Shown here: one piece after another, positions 37,503 through 46,546 of the stretch
Layout: the number at the start of each line of letters is the position of its first letter
Numbering within the stretch: the first letter of the stretch is position 1
The notes under the pieces: generated by a model
What the model was told of the DNA's origin: nothing
Databases searched by the model: none
What the model saw: the letters and a program-made list of their open reading frames with translations, nothing else
Source: Actinospineispora eucalypti
Lineage (GTDB): Bacteria > Actinomycetota > Actinomycetes > Mycobacteriales > Pseudonocardiaceae
Direction: 5' to 3'
Length of the DNA: 64,000 nucleotides
Assembly: GCA_014208095.1 (NCBI GenBank)
Contig: JACHMT010000005.1
Coordinates: 806,001-870,000 of the forward strand
Translations under genes and position numbers: made by a program

Positions 37503-39425
37503 CACCCAGTGGTTCTCGTCCGGGAAGTAGAGGAAGCGGTGCGGCTGGGTGGCCGGGTCGGCCTGCCGCTCCTGCAGGTCCCACCACAGCCGTAGCGCCT
37601 CGCCGATCGGCACGCGGTAGTCCCGGTCCCCGTGGATGACCAGCATCGGGGTGCTGATCCGGTCGGCGTGCCGGTGGGGGCTGTTCGCCTCGGCCATCGC
37701 CTCGGTCATCTCGGTCAGCCAGTAGTTGGCCGAGTCGGTGGTGCGGCCGAACTGGTCCAGCGCCCACAGGCTGGCGTGCGTGACGATCGCGTCGAACCGG
37801 TCGGTGTGCCCGGCGATCCAGTTGGCCATGTAGCCGCCGAACGAGCCGCCCATCGCGGCGGTGCGCTCGCCGTCCACCTCCGGCAGCGCGATCGCCGCGT
37901 CGGTCAGCGCCATCAGGTCCGTGTACGGCGGGCCGCCCCAGGCGCCCCAGCCCCGCGCGATGAACTCCTCGCCGTAGCCGGTGGACAACGCGGGATCGGG
38001 CAGCAGCACGGCGTAGCCCCGGGCCGCCATCAGCCAGGGGTTCCACCGCCAGTGCCAGCTGTTCCAGCTGGTCAGCGGGCCTCCGTGGATCCACAGCAGC
38101 AGCGGCGCGGGCTCCTCACCGTCGGGCAGCACCAACCACGCGCGCAGCGGTGTGCCGTCCGCCGCCTCGGTGCGCACCTCGGTGAGCGTGCCGGGCAGCG
38201 CCGGCCGCTCCGCCGGGCCGGGCAGCGGGGTCGGCCGCTGGTCGGCGGCGTGTGCGTCCAGCCGGACCGGCTCGGCCGGGGCGTCCACCGCCACGCGCAG
38301 CGCGTAGACCCACCGCCCGTCCGGCGACACGCACGGTTCGGCGTAGGCGGCGTCGTCGGCGGTCAGCCGGGTGATCGTGCCGTCGCCGGCGTCGACCCGG
38401 AACACCGGTGCCCGGCCGTCCTGGTCGGCGGTCACGATCAGCGCCGCCGAGTCCGGCGTCCAGCACAGGTCGGCCGGCCAGCGGTCCCACGGGGCGGTCA
38501 GCTCGCGCACCGCCCCGCCGGCCAGCGGCACCAGCACCAGATCGGTGCGCGGCGGGCTGGTCGGCGTGGTGCGGCGTTCGCGCAGCGCGGCCACCGTGGT
38601 GCTGTCCGGGCTGATCCGGGCGCGGAAGAACTCGTACCCCGGGTCGTCCAGCAGCACCCGCCGGACCGGATCCGCGTCGTCCGCCGGCACGTCGAGGGCC
38701 ACCACGGAGGCCCGGCCGCCGCCGTTCGGCTCGGCCACCCGCCAGCCGGTGACCACGGTGTGTCCGTCCGGGCTGATCTCCGCCGAGGTCTCGGTGAGCG
38801 CGGAGCCCGGCGCGGGGGTCAGGTCCCGCCAGTCCAGCCGCGCTTCGCCGCTGGGAGCGGCCACCAGCAGCCGGGGGTGGTCCGGGCCGAGGTCGTGGTC
38901 CCAGAACCGCACCGGGTAGCCCGAGTGCAGGATCGCGGTGATCTTCTTCTCCCGGCGGGCCGCGCGCAGCCGCTCGTCCTCCTCGGCGGTGCCGGCGCCC
39001 GGCAGCGTCATCGCGCTGACCAGAACCGTCCCCGACCTGGCGGCCACCGAGGTCCCGGACAGCGCACCCGGCCGCCGGCCGGCGAGCCGCGCCTCGCCGC
39101 CTTCCCGGGGTAGCAGCCACAATGCCGGCGGCGGCTCCTCGTCCCCGGCCTTGTCCTCCGGGTCGGGCCGGGCGGCGGTGAACAGCAGGTCCCCGTCCGG
39201 GGTGAACGCCGGTGCGCGCTCACCGGCGGTGCCCCTGGTCAGCCGGCGGGCCGGCCGCTCGCCGTTCGGGTCGATCTCCCACAGCGCACTGACGAACCGC
39301 GTGCCCTCCGGGTCCGGCGTGGCGACGGCGGTGACCAGCCGGGTGCCGTCCGGGGAGAGGCGCAGCCCGCCCAGGCGGGGCAGTCGGAGAAAGTCTTCGA
39401 GACGGTGGAACGGGGTCTGGGTCAC
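37401..39425 (-). CDS. S9-family prolyl oligopeptidase / acylaminoacyl peptidase
   Basis: Serine peptidase acting on short peptides, 674 residues without a signal peptide. N-terminal beta-propeller repeats with recurring SPDGTRLV/TPDGDLLF-like blades, then an alpha/beta-hydrolase domain with LLLWIHGGP, the nucleophile GGSFGGYMANW (about residue 530), Asp in HGDRDYRVP and His in DENHWVL. GTG start with AGAAGGGG upstream. The MFS gene lies just upstream on the plus-coordinate side but 21 bp beyond its start, so cotranscription is possible. Confidence 0.93.
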   Translation of the reverse strand: MTQTPFHRLEDFLRLPRLGGLRLSPDGTRLVTAVATPDPEGTRFVSALWEIDPNGERPARRLTRGTAGERAPAFTPDGDLLFTAARPDPEDKAGDEEPPPALWLLPREGGEARLAGRRPGALSGTSVAARSGTVLVSAMTLPGAGTAEEDERLRAARREKKITAILHSGYPVRFWDHDLGPDHPRLLVAAPSGEARLDWRDLTPAPGSALTETSAEISPDGHTVVTGWRVAEPNGGGRASVVALDVPADDADPVRRVLLDDPGYEFFRARISPDSTTVAALRERRTTPTSPPRTDLVLVPLAGGAVRELTAPWDRWPADLCWTPDSAALIVTADQDGRAPVFRVDAGDGTITRLTADDAAYAEPCVSPDGRWVYALRVAVDAPAEPVRLDAHAADQRPTPLPGPAERPALPGTLTEVRTEAADGTPLRAWLVLPDGEEPAPLLLWIHGGPLTSWNSWHWRWNPWLMAARGYAVLLPDPALSTGYGEEFIARGWGAWGGPPYTDLMALTDAAIALPEVDGERTAAMGGSFGGYMANWIAGHTDRFDAIVTHASLWALDQFGRTTDSANYWLTEMTEAMAEANSPHRHADRISTPMLVIHGDRDYRVPIGEALRLWWDLQERQADPATQPHRFLYFPDENHWVLSPGHAALWYETVLAFLAHHVLGKELEVPEALR

Positions 39426-39446
39426 CGCCCCTTCTTATGGCATGGG

Positions 39447-40529
39447 TCAGGGGGTGTGCGGATCGGGTCGGTCGCCGGGCAGCGCGATCAGTGCGACCAC
39501 CGCGATGAACAGCGTGGACGCCGCGACCGCGAACGCCAGCACGGCGTGCACGTGGTAGAACGGCAGCAGGATCAGGGGCGCCAGCGCCGCGCCGCCGAAG
39601 CGGAACGCGAACACCACGGACAGCGCGCCGCCCCGGTTGCTCGGCACCGCGGACGCGGTGAGGCTCTGCAGGGCGACGTTGAGCAGCGCGGCCGCCGCGC
39701 CGGCGGCGGTCCAGCACAGCGCCAGCGCCGGCATCGAGCCGGTGGTGCCGACCGCCGCGACGCAGCCGGCGGTGATCAGTGCGGCGGCCGCGCCGCACCA
39801 GCGTGCGCCGTTGCGGTCCACCACCAGGCCCCAGGCCGCGCCCGTCGCCATGCCGGCCACCCCGAACCCGAGCAGCGCCAGCCCGGCCGCGTCCGCCCGG
39901 GCGTGCAGGTGCTCCTGGGCGTACAGCGCGACCAGGAACGGCAGCGAGGCGGCGCCGAGGTAGGAGGCGAAACCGGCCGCCGCGAGCAGGGCCAGCCGGC
40001 GGCTGAGCAGCGCGCCCCAGCGGGGTGCCTCGGCACCCGGCCGGGCCTCGCCCGGTGGTGGGGCCAGCGCCAGCAGTCCGGCCACCAGCGCCACCGCGAC
40101 GAACGACCAGCGCCAGGAGCTGACCGCCGCGAACCCGCCGACCAGCGGCGCGAACGACTGGCCGGCGGCCTGGCAGCTGGCGAAAAGGCCGACCGACCGG
40201 CTCAGCCGGTGCCGGGGGACCATGTCCACCAGCCCGGCGAGCAGCAGCGGCGAGGTGAAGGCGTTCGCCACGCCGAGCACCCCGCGCATGGTCAGGAACA
40301 CCCCGAGGTTGGGGGAGAGGGCGGCGGCGAGCGACGCCACCAGGTAGACGCCGTAGGCCACGAGCACCGTGCGCCGCCGGCCCCACCGCTCGCCCAATGT
40401 GCCGGAGACCAGCTGCACCAGGGCGAACGGGAGCATGTAGACGGTCAGGGACAGCGCCGCGCCGCCGGTGGAGGTGTGCAGCGACTGGCCGATCTGCGGC
40501 AGCATCGGTGAGACGACGCCGCCGCCCAA
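39447..40529 (-). CDS. MFS transporter, N-terminus uncertain
   Basis: Twelve-helix-type major facilitator; motif A is LGERWGRRRTVLVAYG. The first usable start (TTG at 40529) leaves 360 residues and cuts through helix 1. The frame stays open to about 40640 and the sequence before the TTG (RRLRIAAVYAGAALGP) clearly belongs to the protein, yet it holds no ATG, GTG or TTG. A GGAGG at 40616-40620 precedes an in-frame ACG (40610) and ATC (40604). So it either uses a rare start codon or has lost its start. Substrate unknown. Confidence 0.85.
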   Translation of the reverse strand: MGGGVVSPMLPQIGQSLHTSTGGAALSLTVYMLPFALVQLVSGTLGERWGRRRTVLVAYGVYLVASLAAALSPNLGVFLTMRGVLGVANAFTSPLLLAGLVDMVPRHRLSRSVGLFASCQAAGQSFAPLVGGFAAVSSWRWSFVAVALVAGLLALAPPPGEARPGAEAPRWGALLSRRLALLAAAGFASYLGAASLPFLVALYAQEHLHARADAAGLALLGFGVAGMATGAAWGLVVDRNGARWCGAAAALITAGCVAAVGTTGSMPALALCWTAAGAAAALLNVALQSLTASAVPSNRGGALSVVFAFRFGGAALAPLILLPFYHVHAVLAFAVAASTLFIAVVALIALPGDRPDPHTP

Positions 40530-40694
40530 TGGCCCGAGCGCCGCGCCGGCGTAGACGGCGGCGATGCGCAGCCGCCGGAGAGGGGTCGGTCGTTCGGTGC
40601 CGATGTCCGTGCTCGCCTCCGGGAAATCGCTGCCCGGCTCAGACTAATCCGTTAGCGATGCTCACGAGTGTGGCGCCGATGACACCCGGCGGGA

Positions 40695-42209
40695 TCAGTT
40701 CGCCCAGTAGGTGGCGCGGATGCGCCGTTTGTACAGCTTGCCAGACTCCTCCCGGGGCAGGTTGCGGTCGATCACCACCACCTTGGGGACCTTGTAGCCG
40801 GCCAGGTTCTGCCGCACCTGCTCGCGCAGATCGTCCTCGGTGAGGCTGCTCGCCGGGTCGGTGTCCACGTGGGCGGCGAGGACCTCGCCGAACTCGGGGT
40901 CGGGGATGCCGAACACCGCGACGTCCCGCACTCCCGGCAGGGTGATCATGAACTGCTCGATCTCCGCCGGATAGATGTTCACCCCGCCGGAGATGACCAT
41001 GTCGTTGATCCGGTCGCTGAGGTAGAGGAAGCCGTCCTCGTCGAGGTGGCCGCCGTCGCCGATGGTCAGGTAGCCGTCCCGCTCCATCCGGCGCCGCTTC
41101 TCGTCGTTGCCGATGTAGGTGAAGTCCGGCCAGGTGGGACCGGGGCTCAGGTAGATCTCGCCGAAGGTTCCGGTCGGCGCCTCGGAGCCGTCCGGAAGCA
41201 GGATCTTCACGTCGCATCCGGGCAGCGCCCGGCCCACCGTGCCGGGGTGGGCCAGCCACTCCTCGCTGTCGCAGAAGACCACCACGCCGGTCTCCGAGCC
41301 GCCGTAGTACTCCACGATGATCGGCCCCCACCAGTCGATCATCTGCCGCTTGACATCGGGCGGGCAGGGTGCGGCGGCGTGCACCACCGACCGCAGCGAG
41401 GACACGTCGGCGGCTTGTTTCTCCTCGTCGGACAGCTGCAGCAGCCGGACGAACATGGTGGGCACCATCTGCGTGTGGTCGATCTTGTTACGGGCCACGG
41501 TCTCCAGGAACGCGCGCGGCTCGAAGCGGGGCATGATGGTCAGCTCCAGCCCGGCGGCCATGGCGAACAGCGCGTGCGCGTTGGGCGCGGAGTGGTACAT
41601 CGGCGCCGGCACCATGGTGTGCATGCCCGGCTGGATGCCGAACGCGCGGAAGATCCGCTCGATGGCCGGCCCGGACTGTTGCGGGCTCATCGGCTGGCGC
41701 AGGATCCCCTTGGGTGCGCCGGTGGTGCCGGAGGTGTAGATGACCGACAGCGGCGGGGTCGGGGGCGCCTCGACCCGTTCGGTGATCCCGGCCAGCCAGC
41801 TCTCCAGCTCCAGGTCGCCCACGGCGGGCAGCTCGTCGGGCAGCCGGTACGCGGCGCGCAGTGCTTCGCTGGGCACCACCTCCACCAGCGGAATCGGCTG
41901 CTCCAGGGCGTCGGTGACCACCGGGGCGAGGTCGCGGTGCACGAAGGCGGCCTTGGCGCCGCTGTCGCTGAGCAGGTAGCCGAGCTCGCGGCCCTTCCAG
42001 TGCCAGTTCACCGGCACCGGGATCGCGCCGGCCAGCGACGCGGCCAGGCTGAGCTCGACGAACTCGATGTCGTTGCGCAGTACGATCGCCACCCGGTCGC
42101 CGGGTTGCACGCCCAGCTTGCCCAGCCCGGCGGCGACCCGCGCCGCGCGGTCCAGAGCCTCGTCCCGGCTCCGGGAACGGTCACCGCAGTGGATCATGAC
42201 ATCGGTCAT
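40695..42209 (-). CDS. acyl-CoA synthetase (AMP-binding)
   Basis: Activates a carboxylic acid to its CoA ester through an acyl-adenylate. 504 residues: P-loop motif YTSGTTGAPKG, A5-like YYGGSETG, A7/A8 TIGDGGHLDEDGFLYLSDR and the C-terminal catalytic Lys region REESGKLYKRRIR. The start ATG reads TDVMIHCGDRS; AAGGAG lies 11 nt before it. The chain resembles the long/medium-chain FadD-like subgroup of actinobacteria; the acid is unknown. Divergent from the small membrane protein gene. Confidence 0.93.
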   Translation of the reverse strand: MTDVMIHCGDRSRSRDEALDRAARVAAGLGKLGVQPGDRVAIVLRNDIEFVELSLAASLAGAIPVPVNWHWKGRELGYLLSDSGAKAAFVHRDLAPVVTDALEQPIPLVEVVPSEALRAAYRLPDELPAVGDLELESWLAGITERVEAPPTPPLSVIYTSGTTGAPKGILRQPMSPQQSGPAIERIFRAFGIQPGMHTMVPAPMYHSAPNAHALFAMAAGLELTIMPRFEPRAFLETVARNKIDHTQMVPTMFVRLLQLSDEEKQAADVSSLRSVVHAAAPCPPDVKRQMIDWWGPIIVEYYGGSETGVVVFCDSEEWLAHPGTVGRALPGCDVKILLPDGSEAPTGTFGEIYLSPGPTWPDFTYIGNDEKRRRMERDGYLTIGDGGHLDEDGFLYLSDRINDMVISGGVNIYPAEIEQFMITLPGVRDVAVFGIPDPEFGEVLAAHVDTDPASSLTEDDLREQVRQNLAGYKVPKVVVIDRNLPREESGKLYKRRIRATYWAN

Positions 42210-42301
42210 ATGACGGCAGCTCCTTCGCCCCGATCGACAACCTGGCGGAAGTCTCACACAAGATCTGGCGGGTCGCCGTTCGATCGGGCATCGTTGGTTA
42301 C

Positions 42302-42676
42302 GTGTGGGGCTGGTGCATCCGGAGCTCACCGCTCATCGCGGCTGTCCTGTTGCTGATGCATGCCCGGACCCTCCTCGGCCTCGAGGAGGGAAAGTCGGAC
42401 GAGTCCACCTTCTTCGGCTACCAACTCTCGGGCGGCCGGCTGTCCCTGTTCTTCGCGTTGCTGTTCACGCTGCTCGGTGTGATGGCGGTGTTCGGGATCG
42501 TGAACTTCATCATCGAGGAGATCAAGCTGGGCCGGGAGTACACCGGCCGCGTCCCGAAGCGGCGGGTTTCCCCGAGCCAGAAGCTGCGCCATCCGCCGAT
42601 CGACCTCGGCGTGTTCCTGCCGCCGGAACCGCCACCGGACACCGCGCCCAACTTCCGCAACCGCCGCCGGGACTAG
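42302..42676 (+). CDS. small membrane protein of unknown function
   Basis: 124 residues from a GTG without a ribosome site; an internal ATG at 42356 is an alternative. Hydrophobic segments at about 9-26 and 47-72 (LSLFFALLFTLLGVMAVFG) suggest two membrane passes, followed by a basic, Pro-rich cytoplasmic tail. The upstream frame stays open but has no start codon. The last 4 bp overlap the convergent cytidine deaminase gene. No homologue recognised. Confidence 0.55.
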   Translation: MWGWCIRSSPLIAAVLLLMHARTLLGLEEGKSDESTFFGYQLSGGRLSLFFALLFTLLGVMAVFGIVNFIIEEIKLGREYTGRVPKRRVSPSQKLRHPPIDLGVFLPPEPPPDTAPNFRNRRRD

Positions 42677-43071
42677 GCCGGTTGAGCCTCCCTGGCCGGA
42701 AGCAGCTCGTCCAAGGTGGTCACCTGGTCCGGTGCGAGGACGACCTCGGCACCGAGGTTCCGGCGGTCGATCTGATACATGAACTCGCGGCAGCGCCCGC
42801 AGGGCGGCAGGACCATCAGGTGGTTCGTTCGGTCATCGCGCGTCACCGCGACCACCTGAGCGATCTGGAACTGCCGCGCGGTGACCATCGCCGCGACGGC
42901 CGCATGCTCGGCGCAGAACCCCATGCCGCATGGCGTGTCGATGCAGACGCCGAGGAACACGTCGCCACTACGCGTGATGATCGCGGCGGCCACGCCCCCG
43001 GAGGCCCGGTCGTCCTGCTCGGTCGGGTTCAGGCAAGCCGCAGCGGTCTCGATGATCTCGGCAGGCGTCAC
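42673..43071 (-). CDS. cdd: cytidine deaminase
   Basis: Zinc enzyme of pyrimidine salvage that deaminates cytidine and deoxycytidine. 132 residues, the standard tetrameric type: CAEHAAVAAM carries the first zinc Cys and the catalytic Glu, PCGRCREFM the other two zinc Cys. GTG start. No other nucleoside-salvage gene is near. Possible alternative: a blasticidin-S deaminase-like member of the same family; the motifs alone do not exclude it. Confidence 0.92.
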   Translation of the reverse strand: MTPAEIIETAAACLNPTEQDDRASGGVAAAIITRSGDVFLGVCIDTPCGMGFCAEHAAVAAMVTARQFQIAQVVAVTRDDRTNHLMVLPPCGRCREFMYQIDRRNLGAEVVLAPDQVTTLDELLPAREAQPA

Positions 43072-43113
43072 CGCGTAATCTTTACCATGCCTGATCCGTA
43101 GGTCCGATCCTGT

Positions 43114-44367
43114 TTATGCGGTGATCGCTATTCGGGGTTTTCGGCGTGGTGTCTGGCTGGCGTCTATCCATTTCGGGGGGATGAATTCCGGCCATCCGTT
43201 GTGGATGCGGATCTCCCATCCGGCGTGGTGGATCATCCGGTGGTGGGCCCAGCAGAGCATCACGAGGTTGCTCAGGTCGGTGCGGCCACCGTGGGCCCAG
43301 GGAATGATGTGGTGCACCTCGCAATGGCGAGGGTTTTTGTTGCAACCCCGCCAGGCGCAACCTCGGTCGCGGGCGGCGATGGCGCGGCGTTGGTAGTGAG
43401 CCACGGTGCGGCGGATCCGCCCCACATCCACGACCGTGCTGTCGCCGTCGAGGACGACGGGTAGGACTTTGCAGTCGCAGGCGAGTTGCCGGATGTGCGC
43501 GGCGGTGGCCCAGCCGAGTCCGAGGGTTGCTCCGCGGACCCGTTCCCGCAGGTCTTTTTCCTGCACGATCACGGTCAGGTGGGGTCGTTCCCCACCTTGA
43601 ACAGGTAGGTCTGCCTGGTTGAGTGCCTGGACACATAGGGCGCCGAGGGCATCGGCGTCGCGTTCGGGCAGGGACTTGTCCTCGTCGTCGTTGCCGCTGG
43701 TGCGGTGGCCTTCCAACGCCAAGGACAGGGCGGTGAAGGTCGGGGTGTCGAGCTGGCCTGTGATCCGGCCGCCGTGGCCGTCGCGGCAGCGGTGCAGGTA
43801 CAGCTCGTTGAGTTGTGGTTTCTCGTCCTCGGGTTCGGGGCCGTCCTGGTCGAGGGTGTTCAGTAGTTGGGTGCCGAGGTGGCGTAGTTCGTCGGGCCGA
43901 CACGTGGTTGCCCACTCGGCGAGTTGTTTCTCCGCGCCGCCCCACACCCCGGGGTCCAATCGCCGTCCGGTGGGGGAGTTGAGCAGGTTCTCGATGACGT
44001 CGGCGTGCGGCTGGTCGATGGTCAGCGCACCCAGCGCGGCGGCGGTGGCGGGCATGGCCGGTTCGACGGGTTGCCCGTCCAGGGTGGTGGGGAACACGGC
44101 GCGGGCGATCGCGACCATGCGTCGGGCGCGTTGTGGGTGGTAGCCGAGTAGGTCGGCGATCGCGGCGCGGGTGGTGACGCAGCGTTGGTCGAACTCTCCC
44201 AAGCGGTCCAGATCGGCGATCTCTGACAGTTTCAGGTGGGTCAGGTCCCGTATTAGCCGTTCGACGGCTTTGAGTCCTTCGATCTTGGTGGCGCCATCGG
44301 CGGTGGCGAGGTACGCGCGGAGGGCGGCCACCGCGGCGGCCGCTTCTTCCACGCATGACTCGAACAT
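43114..44367 (-). CDS. DUF222 / HNH endonuclease domain protein
   Basis: 417 residues. The N-terminal two thirds are the DUF222 (13E12-repeat) domain (LIRDLTHLKLSEIADLDRLG, later LLGYHPQRARRMV); the C-terminus is an HNH nuclease module with CAWRGCNKNPRHCEVHHI and LCWAHHRMIHHAGW, including zinc Cys and the HH of the active site. These genes occur in many copies in actinomycete genomes and behave like selfish elements; the function is unproven. Its base composition looks somewhat less GC-rich than the neighbours. Confidence 0.93.
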   Translation of the reverse strand: MFESCVEEAAAAVAALRAYLATADGATKIEGLKAVERLIRDLTHLKLSEIADLDRLGEFDQRCVTTRAAIADLLGYHPQRARRMVAIARAVFPTTLDGQPVEPAMPATAAALGALTIDQPHADVIENLLNSPTGRRLDPGVWGGAEKQLAEWATTCRPDELRHLGTQLLNTLDQDGPEPEDEKPQLNELYLHRCRDGHGGRITGQLDTPTFTALSLALEGHRTSGNDDEDKSLPERDADALGALCVQALNQADLPVQGGERPHLTVIVQEKDLRERVRGATLGLGWATAAHIRQLACDCKVLPVVLDGDSTVVDVGRIRRTVAHYQRRAIAARDRGCAWRGCNKNPRHCEVHHIIPWAHGGRTDLSNLVMLCWAHHRMIHHAGWEIRIHNGWPEFIPPKWIDASQTPRRKPRIAITA

Positions 44368-44548
44368 GCGTTCATGTTATCGTAGATTGCGCTTGGGGGC
44401 AAAATGATTGAGGATGGAGGTGTGCGTCGTGTGCGGTACCCGGCCGGCAACGCATGACAGGACCCGGGGCACCGGCTTTCAGCGCGGGTTTCCCCGCTGT
44501 GGTCCGGTCCAAAGAGAATCAAAAAGGCGAGGGAGGTTTTCGATCCGT

Positions 44549-44595
44549 CGGATGTCGGAGACATCCGAACGGCCCGGCGCCGCGTTGCGGCGCCG
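44549..44595. terminator. two consecutive hairpins after the O-antigen-ligase-like gene
   Basis: CGGCGCCGC-GTT-GCGGCGCCG (44575-44595, 9-bp perfect stem) and CGGATGTC-GGA-GACATCCG (44549-44567, 8-bp perfect stem) lie 20-70 nt past the stop of the minus-strand gene. The rest of the 248-bp gap up to the DUF222 gene shows no coding sequence. Confidence 0.7.
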
Positions 44596-44615
44596 AACCA
44601 ACCGAGAACCCAGAC

Positions 44616-46205
44616 TCAGCGGGGGAGCGGCCGGCTGACCGGCTTGCGCTGCGCCGGGATCAGGCCGGTCAGGTCGCGCGGGGGCAGCCGGGCAAATGGC
44701 GGGCGCGGCGTTGCGCGGCGGGAGTCCTCCCTGGCCAGCAGGCCGGTGGCCGTCACGCCGAGCAGCGTGAAGATCAGGTCGCCGGTGCCGCGCAGCTGGA
44801 GGTGCGGGTCGATCACGGTGAGGATGAGGAGGAAGCGCCACACCACGTCCAGACAGGAGATGCAGGCGCCCAGCGGGCCGGGCAGCCACAGCGCCGGCCG
44901 GATCGTGCGCAGCACCCGCACGGACAGCCAGATGAACGCGGCCAGCAGGGGGATCCCGCCGATCCACAGGAAGTACAGGATGCCGGATTCCAGGTAGACC
45001 ACCGAGCGCCAGGTCTCCGGCGCCTGCAGCACGGTGTTCGGTGACACCCCGATCAGCGTGGTGATCCAGTTGAAGTGGGGCAGGTAGAGATTGGTGAGGT
45101 TGTCGTAGCGGCCCAGCCAGCTCTCCGGCACCGGCAGACCCTCCACCCCGAAGCTGGACAGCCGCCCGATCAGCGCGGGCGCCCCGACCACCACCGCCAC
45201 CCCGGCGAGCGGGGCGAACCGGCGGGCCTGCCGGCGCAGCTCGGGGAACCGGCGGGCCAGCAGCACGGCGGCCACCGCCGCCGCGATCCAGGTGGAGTAC
45301 TGCCCGGAGGCGAGCGTGCCGGCGCCGAGCACCAGGGCCAGGCCCAGTCGTTCCTTGCCGTTCAGCAGGCCGCGGGCGCCGCAGCACAGCACCAGGATCA
45401 GGCTGATGATGATCACGTCGCCGGCGGCGATCGGTGAGCCGAGGGTGGCGCTGCCGCGCTCGCTGAGCTGGTCGGTGGAGTCCGCGCCGCCGCCGTTCCA
45501 GAACGCCTGGAGCAGCAGGAGCACCGGCTGGAACTTCAGCGTCTGCAGCACCGCGATGAGCGCCACCGCCGCGCCCGGCCAGACGATGCACCGGACGGTG
45601 ACCAGCGCGCGCCGCTCATTGGTGACCGTGTAGCGGACCAGGAAGTAGATGCCGACCAGCTTGATCATGGGAAGCACGGCGGCCAGCTCGTCGACGTCCG
45701 GCATGCGGCCGCGCAGGGTCACCGAGGCCAGCGGCCACACCGTGGCCAGGAGCAGGAACACCGCCAGCGGCACGTCGACCGCCGGCAGGAACCGGGGCCG
45801 GATGCGCTCGCCGGCGACCAGCCGCAGGTAGGCGCCGAAGCACGCGCCCGCCATCAGCAGCACCAGCAGCGCCTCGTTCGGCCGGACCAGCGGGAGCAGG
45901 GTGTCCCGGTCGATGCCGGCGATCAACGGCAGGGTGCACAGGTAGGCGTAGGTGGCGAACACCGGCGTCACCGCGGCCACGGTGAACAGCAGCAACGCGA
46001 ACACGAGGCCGACGAAGCCGTACGCGGCCACCGCGCTGAACCCGCCGGCCAGCGCCCCGGCCACCGCGCTGGCCAGCACCGCGCCGAACACGATCAGCGC
46101 GGTCCGGGCGGCCTGCCGCGGTGCGCGCCCCGCCGGGCCGGTCGGCTCGGTCGGTTGGACCGGCCCGATCGGCGGGGTGGCGGGGGGCACGAGCGTCTGG
46201 GTCAT
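44616..46205 (-). CDS. polytopic membrane protein, O-antigen ligase/polymerase-like
   Basis: 529 residues. A Pro/Thr-rich cytoplasmic start (TQTLVPPATPPIGPVQPTEP) precedes about eleven membrane helices. The large extracytoplasmic loop before the last helices (about 330-390) and the overall pattern are those of the Wzy/WaaL-like group that transfers or polymerises glycans; no unique motif confirms it. ATG at 46205; a GTG 7 codons earlier is possible. No glycosyltransferase genes are close. Confidence 0.75.
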   Translation of the reverse strand: MTQTLVPPATPPIGPVQPTEPTGPAGRAPRQAARTALIVFGAVLASAVAGALAGGFSAVAAYGFVGLVFALLLFTVAAVTPVFATYAYLCTLPLIAGIDRDTLLPLVRPNEALLVLLMAGACFGAYLRLVAGERIRPRFLPAVDVPLAVFLLLATVWPLASVTLRGRMPDVDELAAVLPMIKLVGIYFLVRYTVTNERRALVTVRCIVWPGAAVALIAVLQTLKFQPVLLLLQAFWNGGGADSTDQLSERGSATLGSPIAAGDVIIISLILVLCCGARGLLNGKERLGLALVLGAGTLASGQYSTWIAAAVAAVLLARRFPELRRQARRFAPLAGVAVVVGAPALIGRLSSFGVEGLPVPESWLGRYDNLTNLYLPHFNWITTLIGVSPNTVLQAPETWRSVVYLESGILYFLWIGGIPLLAAFIWLSVRVLRTIRPALWLPGPLGACISCLDVVWRFLLILTVIDPHLQLRGTGDLIFTLLGVTATGLLAREDSRRATPRPPFARLPPRDLTGLIPAQRKPVSRPLPR

Positions 46206-46307
46206 CGATTTCCACTTTGGCACCAAACCGCCGCTGAGGTGGCCAAACTTAGGAATCTGTCAGCGGTCGCACAGCAAATTGATAGGGTGCCACGCCGTTC
46301 GAACCGA

Positions 46308-46481
46308 CTAGTTGGGTAAGGACGGGGTGATCACCCCGGTGATGATCAGGACCAGCGAAGCGGCGGCCAGCAACCAGCCGAGCACGATCAGCGTGCGGTC
46401 CCGCCGGCCGTCCACCAGGCGCTCGGTGGGCAGCGCCACCCAGAGGCCCGCTACCAGGCCAATCAGCCCCAAACCTTCCAC
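46308..46481 (-). CDS. 57-residue two-helix membrane protein
   Basis: Small gene starting at GTG. Two hydrophobic segments (GLGLIGLVAGLWVALP, about 3-18, and LIVLGWLLAAASLVLIITGV, about 31-50) are separated by a short charged loop TERLVDGRRDRT. No Shine-Dalgarno; TAGACA lies 6-7 nt before the GTG, so the message could be leaderless. Found in the gap between the O-antigen-ligase-like gene and the ECF sigma gene. Function unknown. Confidence 0.6.
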   Translation of the reverse strand: MEGLGLIGLVAGLWVALPTERLVDGRRDRTLIVLGWLLAAASLVLIITGVITPSLPN

Positions 46482-46546
46482 CTGTTGTGTCTACACCCGG
46501 CGGGGGACGGCCGTCATCACTCGGCCGGGCACGTTGCTGATCAAAG

